From assembly GCF_943193195.1 (NCBI RefSeq), contig NZ_CALPDG010000005.1:62001-126000 (forward strand): a DNA stretch of 64,000 nt, written 5' to 3'. The position numbers and the translations under genes were made by a program. Shown here in pieces: positions 26,087 through 33,855 of the stretch. The DNA comes from Mediterraneibacter agrestimuris. Its GTDB lineage: Bacteria > Bacillota > Clostridia > Lachnospirales > Lachnospiraceae. How positions within the stretch are numbered: position 1 is the stretch's first letter; each line of letters begins with the position of its first letter. A model generated the notes under the pieces. It made no database searches, was not told where the DNA came from, and saw only the letters and a list, made by a program, of their open reading frames with translations.

Positions 26087-26185
26087 AAAAACCCGTAATC
26101 TTATGTAGTTATAAGAATACGAGTTCTCATGTTGTCACTTCTTTTTCCTTATTGTATTATATCCATTTTTCACTGATACTGTCAA
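26087..26185 (-). promoter_or_regulatory. Promoter and attenuator-like leader of the FAD dehydrogenase
   Basis: On the minus strand TTGACA (26180-26185), 18 bases, then TATAAT (26156-26161) form a consensus promoter. About 30 bases after the predicted start, CGTATTCTTAT pairs with ATAAGATTACG (26094-26121) and is followed by GGGTTTTTTTC. This is a full intrinsic terminator placed 100 bases before the gene, with a 9-codon reading frame overlapping the stem. Confidence 0.6.
26101..26130 (-). CDS. Possible leader peptide MRTRILITT
   Basis: A 9-codon frame (ATG at 26130, TAA at 26101) covers the first arm and loop of the leader terminator. The upstream purine-rich AGAAGTG is only a weak ribosome site. 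Its position is typical of a peptide whose translation decides whether the terminator forms, but chance is possible. Confidence 0.35.
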   Translation of the reverse strand: MRTRILITT

Positions 26186-26305
26186 GGGATTCTGTATCAG
26201 TTCATCCTTCTGCCAAACTATTACATAAATCCATTGTCAACATAACAATTGAAAACTCTTATCCATAATAAAACATTAATTTTCTGATAAATTAAGATTT
26301 CGCCA

Positions 26306-26334
26306 TTTACTTTTCTGATTATTTAGAGTAGAAT
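26306..26334 (+). promoter_or_regulatory. Promoter of the surface protein gene
   Basis: TTTACT (26306-26311), a 17-base spacer and TAGAAT (26329-26334). The rest of the roughly 430-base gap between this gene and the FAD dehydrogenase holds the divergent leader described above and otherwise only AT-rich sequence. Confidence 0.5.
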
Positions 26335-26412
26335 TAGAATACAACAATACACCTTTTTATAATCACACTGACAGCAAAGGGAGGGCTGTCACAGAAGGGA
26401 GTGAATTTTATA

Positions 26413-28119
26413 ATGTTAACAAAGTATATTCACAATAAAGACCGAAGGTTACTTATTATCACGCTCTCTATATTATTGGGATTATCCCTGTGCATAGGAT
26501 TTGCACCGCTCAATGTGTATGCTGAAAACAGTGTTGCGTCAGACAACGGACAGTCAGAAAGCTCACCGCTGATCACATTAGTATACAGAGGAGAAAAAAC
26601 GGATCTCAGTCAGGCATATTTAAAAAGAACGGATACAGAAGAAGATATCATATATCCTTTGACAGCAGTAGATAACGGAGCGGCTATACCAGCAGGCACA
26701 TATTCGATTTATATTCCAGACACTGAAACCGGGGCTGATATTATGATCCAGGGTGCAGAATTTGAAGTCAAAGAAAATATTCCACCACTTGCCGCAGAAT
26801 ACTTCTGTATTCGTTTTACTGAAATCGATGGTACAACCTTACTTTCAAAACAATTTGTTTCGGCAGGCGGCAGCTTTTCAGTTCCGCAGCTTCCAGCGTA
26901 TGACGGATATGACTGGATTGGCTGGGCAAATGCCCCCGGCGGTGAGGTTGTGAATCTTCCTTTAGAAGTTCATGCGGACTATACATTTTACGGCATATGG
27001 GAAGCAGCTTCCGCACCGATAGACGATCCTAAGCCCACTGGCGATTCCGAACCGGAAGAAAACCCAATTCCGGCGCCGGATCCAATATCGCATCTACATA
27101 CATACGAATGGAAGTTCGACGACGCAGTGCACTGGCAGGAATGTACTTCCACTGAAGGCATCTGTGATGCAAAAACAATTGAACTGGCTGAACATCTCTT
27201 TGACAAAGGTACGATCACAAAAGAAGCTACCAAATCCGAAGAAGGTGAACAGGTTTTCAAATGTAGCATCTGTGAATATACTAAGACTGAAACAATTGCC
27301 ATGCTTCCTCACGAACATATCTATACATGGAAATCCAACAATAAGGAGCACTGGCAGGAGTGTACTTCCGCCGAAGGTATCTGCGATATGAAGGAAATTG
27401 CATGGGCAGCGCACATTTTTGACAACGGTATTGTTACAAAGGAAGCAACAGAAGATACTGAAGGCGAAAAGGTTCTCAAATGTGAAACATGCGGATACAC
27501 CAAAAAAGAGATTATTCCAAAACTCCCACATATACACAAATATGGAAATGAGTGGAAATCCGATGAAACCAGTCATTGGCATGAGTGTCTTTGCGGAGGA
27601 AGAAATGAAACCGCACCACATACAGCGAGTGACTGGATTACAGATACGAAGCCGACTGTTTCCGCAGAAGGCAGCCGTCATAAGGAATGTACAGCTTGTA
27701 AAAATATTCTCCAGACCGAGACTATTCCAAAGTTAACACCGCCTAAGATAACCGCAGGTGTCGGGCAGATTTTCCAGCACGGAAGTTCAAATGGCATTAC
27801 TGTCACCTGTTCTGGAAGCCTTGAAAACTTAACAGGGGTCTATGTAAACAATGAACTTGTTCACCCAAGTAACTATACTGTCACTTCCGGAAGTACCATA
27901 CTTACTTTACACCCGGCTTATCTGGAAAGCCTTGCGGGCGGAACCCACACTATTAAACTGGCTTATAGTGACGGAACCTCTGCCGAGACACAGTTTACCA
28001 TTCAAAAAACCACCGCTGTAAAAACTGGTGATGCAGAAAATTATATTCCTCTTATTATCCTTTTGATCTTATCGGGATGTGTATTGATAATCACCCTAAC
28101 AGCCGAACGATTTTATTAA
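26413..28119 (+). CDS. Secreted, cell-surface protein with InlB-type and Cys-His repeats
   Basis: About 568 residues; the start is taken as the ATG with GGGAG upstream (a GTG four codons earlier is possible). Order: signal peptide (LLIITLSILLGLSLCIGF), an InlB/Listeria-Bacteroides-type repeat (AYDGYDWIGWANAPGGEV), three 66-72-residue repeats (about 27090-27735) with the pattern W-x-HW-x-EC...C...H...C-x2-C, an X2/Ig-like domain (GVYVNNELVHPSNYTVTSGSTILTL) and a C-terminal VKTGD plus membrane segment and short tail. VKTGD resembles non-LPXTG sorting signals in clostridia. Metal binding by the repeats and an adhesin role are inferences. Confidence 0.8.
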   Translation: MLTKYIHNKDRRLLIITLSILLGLSLCIGFAPLNVYAENSVASDNGQSESSPLITLVYRGEKTDLSQAYLKRTDTEEDIIYPLTAVDNGAAIPAGTYSIYIPDTETGADIMIQGAEFEVKENIPPLAAEYFCIRFTEIDGTTLLSKQFVSAGGSFSVPQLPAYDGYDWIGWANAPGGEVVNLPLEVHADYTFYGIWEAASAPIDDPKPTGDSEPEENPIPAPDPISHLHTYEWKFDDAVHWQECTSTEGICDAKTIELAEHLFDKGTITKEATKSEEGEQVFKCSICEYTKTETIAMLPHEHIYTWKSNNKEHWQECTSAEGICDMKEIAWAAHIFDNGIVTKEATEDTEGEKVLKCETCGYTKKEIIPKLPHIHKYGNEWKSDETSHWHECLCGGRNETAPHTASDWITDTKPTVSAEGSRHKECTACKNILQTETIPKLTPPKITAGVGQIFQHGSSNGITVTCSGSLENLTGVYVNNELVHPSNYTVTSGSTILTLHPAYLESLAGGTHTIKLAYSDGTSAETQFTIQKTTAVKTGDAENYIPLIILLILSGCVLIITLTAERFY

Positions 28120-28133
28120 ATATACGAAAATCG

Positions 28134-28171
28134 AAAGCTCCGACCGGAACCAACGTTCCAACCGGAGCTTT
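28134..28171. terminator. Bidirectional terminator after the surface protein gene
   Basis: AAAGCTCC...GGAGCTTTTT with an inner GGAAC-caac-GTTCC stem. The downstream run of T on the plus strand and A on the other side allows function for both convergent genes. Confidence 0.85.
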
Positions 28172-28178
28172 TTACTTC

Positions 28179-28859
28179 TTATAATCCCAGTTTCTTCTTC
28201 AATTCTTCACGTATCTCATAGGCGCTGAATTTCATCGGAATCTCATAAGTCTCATCTGGGCTGTGCTGTGGATCCCATACCTGTGCATAGAACGGATTCT
28301 TTCTGGCAATCTTCGGATAAGCCCAACTGTCCTTCATACACTCCGGACACCAGTGCCCGCCCTGTAGAACTGCATTAACAGACAATTCAAATTCATGTCC
28401 GAATGCACATTTCCACTTCACTGGAGTGTATATATCTGCCGGATCGCCTCCGAGATATTCACCGCCTCTGAATGCAGCCGCTTTCTGCAAATCCTCCGCC
28501 GTGAGATTTTCCAGTCCCTTACTCTCGTCATATCCATGATCAAGGAAGCTTTCTTCCTCACTTGGACGGTGCATCTCGAACTTCGTTCCGATCAACTTGT
28601 GTTTTTCTTCCAGAGAACCGTAGAACGCCTGAATCCAATCTGTCTCATTGTTATCTTCTGCCCATTTCGGTCCCATCTCTTTAGATGCCAGCGCTACGTT
28701 ATTTGCCTTCATCTGCTCAATAGTCGGCAGCATTGCTGCAACCATTGGATTCTTGAACATTCGCTCCATCCCGCTCTGTACCTTTGTCCAGTATTCTTTA
28801 CCCGGAATACAGCGGAAATGCAGATAATCCTCTAAAACATCCTGAAAAAGAGACTTCAC
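28179..28859 (-). CDS. Zinc-ribbon (DUF4379-like) protein, probably 5' truncated
   Basis: A 226-residue frame. The C-terminal half carries a treble-clef/zinc-ribbon pattern, VKWKCAFGHEFELS...GGHWCPEC, as in DUF4379. The rest has no recognised domain. The only start is a GTG at 28859 with no ribosome site, and an in-frame stop lies three codons upstream. The frame begins exactly where a second truncated reading frame begins on the other strand. The gene probably lost its 5' end; expression is doubtful. Confidence 0.5.
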   Translation of the reverse strand: MKSLFQDVLEDYLHFRCIPGKEYWTKVQSGMERMFKNPMVAAMLPTIEQMKANNVALASKEMGPKWAEDNNETDWIQAFYGSLEEKHKLIGTKFEMHRPSEEESFLDHGYDESKGLENLTAEDLQKAAAFRGGEYLGGDPADIYTPVKWKCAFGHEFELSVNAVLQGGHWCPECMKDSWAYPKIARKNPFYAQVWDPQHSPDETYEIPMKFSAYEIREELKKKLGL

Positions 28860-29276
28860 ACATTTTTAGAAAATGAAGAAAATGTAGACGTCTGGAAACG
28901 TTACTATACACTCTACATCTACCCTGAAGTGCAGATTTACGACAGTGATATCTGCCCGATCATGCTGGAAATGAGTCCGCTTTTTACTGCTTACTGCAAT
29001 AATATCCATACTTCCTGCAAACTTGTATACGACTGGCTGCAGCAGGATCTCGATGGAATTCTCCTGCGCGACAGATTATCTGCCGCACTGCAGGATAATA
29101 TTGATTTAATACACAGTCAGTATGGCGAACTAGAACTGCTGGCAAACTTTCGCCAGCTGATATTGGGAGAAAGCTGGCAAGGCTCTTATTTTACTTCCAC
29201 TACCGCATATTCTTTGCCGGCTCCGTCACAGAGCAAAACTACCGTGCGCTCCGGCTCTTCCGCTACTTTCGGGTAA
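28836..29276 (+). pseudogene. Remnant of an unrecognised gene, truncated at both ends
   Basis: An open frame reads plausibly from about 28845 (K-R-L-H-T-F-L-E-N-E) through W-K-R-Y-Y-T-L-Y-I-Y-P-E-V to about 29185 (LANFRQLILGESW), with helix-like composition. Its first ATG is internal and has no ribosome site. Its 3' end runs into the thioesterase gene on the opposite strand, where it is only antisense. I do not recognise the family. It explains most of the 300-base gap here. Confidence 0.35.
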
Positions 29277-29887
29277 ATGATATCGCCCTGTACCGCCGAC
29301 TTTTTATAATCCACGCGGAGCTGACGCGCCCTTTTGTCCTTCGGAAGCATTTCTACCGCCATCTGCACATACTGACAGTTATTCACATGTTCATTCGTAT
29401 CAATATGATATTTCCGGACAGGGAAAGATTCTCTGTCCTCCAACCTTTCCGGTACCGCAATTTTTCTTCCTTCATATGGCATATCCAGCGGTTCTTCCAT
29501 TCCATATAGTTTTATATCCTCTGCCCCCGGACGGGTCGGACGCCCTTTTTCTGCATCCATAAATACCCATAAAGAATTGGCACAGGCAATCTGCTGTCCA
29601 TTTTCATCCTTCATCACAAAGTTACGGTCGCCGAATAGTCCTTTAAATCCTGTTGCAAATGTACCTACTGTAATCTTCTCTCCCAATTTGGGATAACGTT
29701 CCACGATCACATGCCAGTATGCTAAAACCCACGCCCTTTTTCGTTCTTTTAGTACTTCTGCTCCCAGCCCGATATCCTCCGACTGAAAAGTACTGCAATC
29801 CTGAAAATAATTAATGATCCCCGGCAGTGTAATAGTCCCGTGATGATCAATTTCACTGTACCGGATTCTGCTGTTAAATGTATACAT
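29186..29887 (-). CDS. Acyl-ACP thioesterase
   Basis: Hydrolyses acyl-ACP to free fatty acid in the cytosol. The 233-residue protein has the double hot-dog layout of PF01643: RIRYSEIDHHG at the N-terminus, WVLAYWHV near 70, and the catalytic block IDTNEHVNNCQY (Asn/His) near 170. The ATG at 29887 has GAGG seven bases upstream; the frame extends 21 codons without support. It follows the CDF transporter after 99 bases on the same strand. Confidence 0.9.
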   Translation of the reverse strand: MYTFNSRIRYSEIDHHGTITLPGIINYFQDCSTFQSEDIGLGAEVLKERKRAWVLAYWHVIVERYPKLGEKITVGTFATGFKGLFGDRNFVMKDENGQQIACANSLWVFMDAEKGRPTRPGAEDIKLYGMEEPLDMPYEGRKIAVPERLEDRESFPVRKYHIDTNEHVNNCQYVQMAVEMLPKDKRARQLRVDYKKSAVQGDIIYPKVAEEPERTVVLLCDGAGKEYAVVEVK

Positions 29888-29986
29888 CTCTGTTCCTCTT
29901 TTCCTTTCGTAAGTCTTCTCACAATCCACCTTATGACCTGCTGTATCCACTTATTTTTTCATAAATGAGTCCGTAAATACCAGTTC

Positions 29987-31177
29987 CTACTCAATATTGC
30001 TGCAATTTGCCACAAAGTTATGCTCTACCGTCACGACAAACTCATACCGCTTATCGTATGTTTTCACCTTTTCGCAGAGCCTGTGCTCCACATCCTTCTG
30101 CTTTTCCTTGTCATATTCACGTGGAACAACTAGATCGAAAATCAGATTAATCTGATGTGTGCCGTCTACCACCCGGAAATCATGAATCGTACATGCCGTA
30201 TCAATTTCCTTAATTGCTTCGTTTACCTGTTCACGGATACGCAGTACATTTTCATCACTCACCTCAATAGGATCCATATGTACCACAAGAAAAATCCCCA
30301 GGTTTTCCATTGCCTCTCTCTCAATTCGGTCAATCACCTCATGAGATTCTTCAATATCTGTTGTATTCGGTACTTCTGCATGGATAGACGCCATACTGCG
30401 GTTTGGTCCATAATTATGCACAATCAGATCATGGGAACCGACAATTCCGTCATACCTCTCTACAAACTGTTTAATTTTACGGTAAACTTCTGGATCTACA
30501 GCTTCACCGAGCAGCGGTTCCAGCGTATCTTTCGCAATGCCGACACCCGCCCACATGACAACCAGCGCTACGCCGATCCCCGTGATACCATCAATATTGA
30601 TTCCCGTAAAGCGAAAAAAAATCAATGAGAAAATCGTTGCTGCTGTTGTCAGTACATCTCCCATAGAATCTGTAAAAACCGCCATCATCACTTTAGAGTC
30701 AATTCGCTCTCCCAGCTTCCGGTTAAATAACCCAAGCCACAGCTTCACTCCTATCGAGAGAATCAAAATCACTACTGAAACAATCTGGAATCTCAATACC
30801 TCCGGCGACTGAATCTTACCTATAGAATCCTTCAGAAATGTAAATCCCACTTCCAGCACAAGAAAGGACACAATCAGAGCCGCAATATATTCCATCCGCC
30901 CGTGTCCGAAGGGATGCTCCTCATCCGCAGGTTTTTCCGCCAGCTTCACCCCCACAAAGCTAATAATAGACGAACCCGCATCTGACAGGTTGTTAAACGC
31001 ATCCGCCGTAACGGACACACTATGTATAACCAGACCCACTGCAAATTTCACAAGAAACAAAAACACATTACAAAAGATGCCCACAATGCTTGCCAAAACT
31101 CCATAGGCAGTCCGCACGGACACCTTTTCCGTATGCTCATAATCCTTTACAAAATGTCTCACTAAAAATTCTGTCAT
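29987..31177 (-). CDS. Cation diffusion facilitator family transporter
   Basis: A 396-residue divalent metal/proton antiporter. The six-helix membrane domain has the CDF strings DAFNNLSDAGSS (helix II) and HPFGHGRMEY (loop). The second metal-site helix includes FTDSMGDVLTT. The cytosolic C-terminal domain carries IVHNYGPNRSMASIHAEV and extends about 80 residues beyond the usual end, with a second ferredoxin-like segment. Start chosen at 31177 (purine-rich GGCGGGG upstream); ten more codons are possible. The metal cannot be assigned. Confidence 0.85.
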   Translation of the reverse strand: MTEFLVRHFVKDYEHTEKVSVRTAYGVLASIVGIFCNVFLFLVKFAVGLVIHSVSVTADAFNNLSDAGSSIISFVGVKLAEKPADEEHPFGHGRMEYIAALIVSFLVLEVGFTFLKDSIGKIQSPEVLRFQIVSVVILILSIGVKLWLGLFNRKLGERIDSKVMMAVFTDSMGDVLTTAATIFSLIFFRFTGINIDGITGIGVALVVMWAGVGIAKDTLEPLLGEAVDPEVYRKIKQFVERYDGIVGSHDLIVHNYGPNRSMASIHAEVPNTTDIEESHEVIDRIEREAMENLGIFLVVHMDPIEVSDENVLRIREQVNEAIKEIDTACTIHDFRVVDGTHQINLIFDLVVPREYDKEKQKDVEHRLCEKVKTYDKRYEFVVTVEHNFVANCSNIE

Positions 31178-31293
31178 TTCCCCGCCTGCCTGTTCTCTTT
31201 CGTTCATTCTATGAATATCATCTCATCTTTATTATCGTATTTACCAGATTCCCGGCATTCTCATTTCTGCCATATGCAAACCGCAAAGGCAGG

Positions 31294-31965
31294 TTACTTG
31301 CCTGTCATCTTTGAATATAGTTCGGGCAAATACCATTTTATCTCATATTTTGTATCTGCCGTCACCTGTGCATACTCATCCTCTGTCAGCACATTCTTCA
31401 ATTCCTCTTTCCCCTCCTCCGGTACGACCGCATTCACTGCATCCAGAAAGCAGAGATTCGGGTAAAGTACACACCACCAGTTCTGCCCTTTTGCTGCGCC
31501 GATCTCCACACGGAGCGCCGTATAATTTCCCTTTGGAAATGTCACATCCCCATAACTCTTCTGGGGAAAATAGCAGGTCGTTACCGCAGCATTCACCGGA
31601 TATGTATATCCGTTTATCTCGATCACATCCCTGCTCACCTGCTCCAGTTCATCTGTGTGCCGTCTCACCCAGTCTTTTGTACCGTCCACATCAAGATCCT
31701 CGGGAAGTTTTGTTTCCAGATATCCGATAACCGCTTCCTTCACCTGCATTTTCAATGCCTGATCCGCCTCGCTGTCACTATTCGCCAGCACATGAAAACG
31801 CAGTACCTCCTGCGCCAAATGCTCCTGCGTTTTCTCCTGCGCCATAACACTTGTCTTCCATGAAATCATCCCCGTAACCAACGCTGCGATCACCAGAGAA
31901 AGAACTATAATGATTCCCTTTGCTCTCTTTTCCCGGTCTGTTCTTTTATAATATGTATATTCCAT
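31294..31965 (-). CDS. spoIIR: Stage II sporulation protein R
   Basis: In Bacillus, SpoIIR is made in the forespore and activates processing of pro-sigma-E in the mother cell. This 223-residue protein has an N-terminal membrane or signal segment (IIIVLSLVIAALVTGM) and the family core LRFHVLANSDSEADQALKMQVKEAV, with CYFPQKSYGD and FPKGNYTALRVEIG. GGAGGG precedes the ATG. It is the clearest sign of a spore-former here. A forespore (sigma-F) promoter would be expected, but no convincing match was found upstream. Confidence 0.93.
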   Translation of the reverse strand: MEYTYYKRTDREKRAKGIIIVLSLVIAALVTGMISWKTSVMAQEKTQEHLAQEVLRFHVLANSDSEADQALKMQVKEAVIGYLETKLPEDLDVDGTKDWVRRHTDELEQVSRDVIEINGYTYPVNAAVTTCYFPQKSYGDVTFPKGNYTALRVEIGAAKGQNWWCVLYPNLCFLDAVNAVVPEEGKEELKNVLTEDEYAQVTADTKYEIKWYLPELYSKMTGK

Positions 31966-32090
31966 TCAAATACCCTCCATATCTTTGATACAGAGAGTAT
32001 ATCCCAGTTTAAAAATCCTATACAATTTATCGCAAACCTATATACTACATGTCACACCAGCACGTATGTATCACTCAAGACCCTCAAAAA

Positions 32091-32135
32091 GCATCGGCAC
32101 CTGACGAGGTATTTTCGAGTCTGGTACCGCTATGC
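32091..32135 (-). terminator. Terminator of the ispE-gntR operon
   Basis: On the minus strand GCAT-agc-GGTACC...GGTGCC-GATGC forms a long interrupted stem and is followed by TTTTTG. It lies about 115 bases beyond the GntR stop and upstream of spoIIR, separating the two transcripts. Confidence 0.7.
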
Positions 32136-32249
32136 TCTTTTGCGGAACGAAAGTGTGTCTTGAAGATATATATTTCATATTGGAGACTTTCCTTTGGCTC
32201 ATTTGAGAAAATATAAAAACTTTTCTGAGATATGGGAACAGTAATGCGA

Positions 32250-32927
32250 TTATCCCTCATTCCTTCGCAGCGTATCACTCACCACTTCCACCTGATTTCC
32301 TATATGTGTACTTGTAATCTCCGTTGCCCGTTCGCTGTCCCCATTCTCGATTGCCTGAATCAGATCTCGATGCTCTGCCAAAAGCTTCTCATGGCACTCT
32401 TTCTTCTTCAGGTATTCCACACGGTAACGGTACATCTGCTCCCGGAAGTTATTCAGCAGGGAAATCAAACGCTCATTATCCGTTGCAAGATAAACTACAT
32501 CATGAAACGCCACATCTGCTTCTGCCACGATTGTAATATCCTCATCCCCAAGTGCTTTTTCAAACTCAGCAGCAGCCTGTTTCAACTGCCGTATGCCTTC
32601 TGCTGTCATACGCATACATGCAAGCTGTACTGCCAGCTCTTCCAATGCCCTTCGTACCTCCAGCACATCTCTGAGACTCTTTTCTGTAATCTGCGCCACC
32701 TCTGCACCGCGGCGCGGAATCATCAGAACCAGCCCCTCCAGTTCCAGTTTACGGATCGCCTCACGGATCGGAGTTCTGCTGACTCCCAGTTTGTTGGCAA
32801 GCTGTATCTCCATCAGCCGTTCTCCCGGCTTTAACTCGCCTCGCAGAATTGCCTGACGCAATGTATTAAACACAACATCCCTTAAAGGAAGATACTCGTC
32901 CATTTTTACGGTAAAATTTAAGTCCAT
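32250..32927 (-). CDS. GntR family regulator (FadR/FCD type)
   Basis: A 225-residue regulator. The N-terminal winged helix (residues 13-75) includes RLMEIQLANKLGVSRTPIREAIRKLELEGLV; the C-terminal FCD domain (about 85-215) has EVRRALEELAV and a helical metal/ligand pocket. Ligands of this class are usually small organic acids. It overlaps ispE by ten bases and is cotranscribed with it, which gives no hint of its targets. GGAGGG precedes the ATG. Confidence 0.9.
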   Translation of the reverse strand: MDLNFTVKMDEYLPLRDVVFNTLRQAILRGELKPGERLMEIQLANKLGVSRTPIREAIRKLELEGLVLMIPRRGAEVAQITEKSLRDVLEVRRALEELAVQLACMRMTAEGIRQLKQAAAEFEKALGDEDITIVAEADVAFHDVVYLATDNERLISLLNNFREQMYRYRVEYLKKKECHEKLLAEHRDLIQAIENGDSERATEITSTHIGNQVEVVSDTLRRNEG

Positions 32928-33805
32928 CTTTCGTCCCTCCTGGCATTATGAATATTTGTCACATAAACCTGCTTTGCAAGCCCCAGTTCCCGAATTCTGC
33001 TCTGCGCATATCTTGCTGCCATTTTATTTTCAAATAATCCAAATACAGTTGGTCCGCTTCCGCTCATCATTGCATTCAGCGCGCCACATTCCATCATCGC
33101 CTGTTTAATCTCTTCAATTATCGGATGCATTGGAATTGTCACATCCTCCAAAACATTTCCCATGCATGATGCGACATCCTTAAGACTGCCCCTCTCCAAT
33201 GCACTGATCAATCCATCGATATCAGGATGTATCGTAATCTCCGAAGAATCCAAAGCTTCATAAACTACCTTCGTAGAAACGCTGATTGACGGTTTTGCTA
33301 TCAACACGGTACATTTCGGCATGGAAGGCAGCACTTTCAATTCTTCACCGATTCCCTCCGCCAGCACAGTTCCGCGTATCACACAATAGGGTACGTCCGC
33401 ACCCAGCTTTACGCCCCGCTCCATCAAGTCTTTTTTTGAGAGTTTCAGCCCAAACAAACGGTTCATACCGAATAAAACCGCAGCCGCATTGGAACTTCCG
33501 CCCGCCATTCCTGCTGCTACCGGAATGTGCTTGTTCAGCGTAATCTTCACTCCATCCTCAATACCAAACTCGTCCATCAACATCTGAGCCGCCTTGTATG
33601 CGATGTTGCCATCCCCTGTCGGAAGGAAATATAGATTAGAAGACAGCTCAATTCCCGGAGCTGTCTTCCGCTCAAGCTTCACGTCATCATATAAATATAT
33701 CGACTGCATAACCATGCGGACATCATGATATCCATTTTCTCTTCTTCCCAGGACATCCAGCCCCAGATTTATCTTTGCCAGTGCTTTCAATTCGATTTGT
33801 CTCAT
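32918..33805 (-). CDS. ispE: 4-diphosphocytidyl-2-C-methyl-D-erythritol kinase
   Basis: Phosphorylates CDP-methylerythritol in the MEP isoprenoid pathway. The 295-residue GHMP kinase has KALAKINLGLDVLGRRENGYHD at the N-terminus, the ATP loop PVAAGMAGGSSNAAA (about 93-107) and the C-terminal GSGPTVFGLF motif. AAGGGGA precedes the ATG. It lies between the SPOCS-LysM gene (50 bases upstream) and gntR (overlapping). Confidence 0.96.
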   Translation of the reverse strand: MRQIELKALAKINLGLDVLGRRENGYHDVRMVMQSIYLYDDVKLERKTAPGIELSSNLYFLPTGDGNIAYKAAQMLMDEFGIEDGVKITLNKHIPVAAGMAGGSSNAAAVLFGMNRLFGLKLSKKDLMERGVKLGADVPYCVIRGTVLAEGIGEELKVLPSMPKCTVLIAKPSISVSTKVVYEALDSSEITIHPDIDGLISALERGSLKDVASCMGNVLEDVTIPMHPIIEEIKQAMMECGALNAMMSGSGPTVFGLFENKMAARYAQSRIRELGLAKQVYVTNIHNARRDERWT

Positions 33806-33855
33806 CGATACGTTCCCCTTTGTACCTTGTATACATTATACATTTCTAACACTTC

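Noticed and set aside
27094-27681. Open frame on the minus strand inside the surface protein repeats
   Set aside because: Its own repeats merely mirror the tandem repeats of the real plus-strand gene.
31966-32060. Forespore (sigma-F) promoter upstream of spoIIR
   Set aside because: GTATA and GGGATATACT are present, but the spacing (13 bases) and several positions do not fit the consensus.
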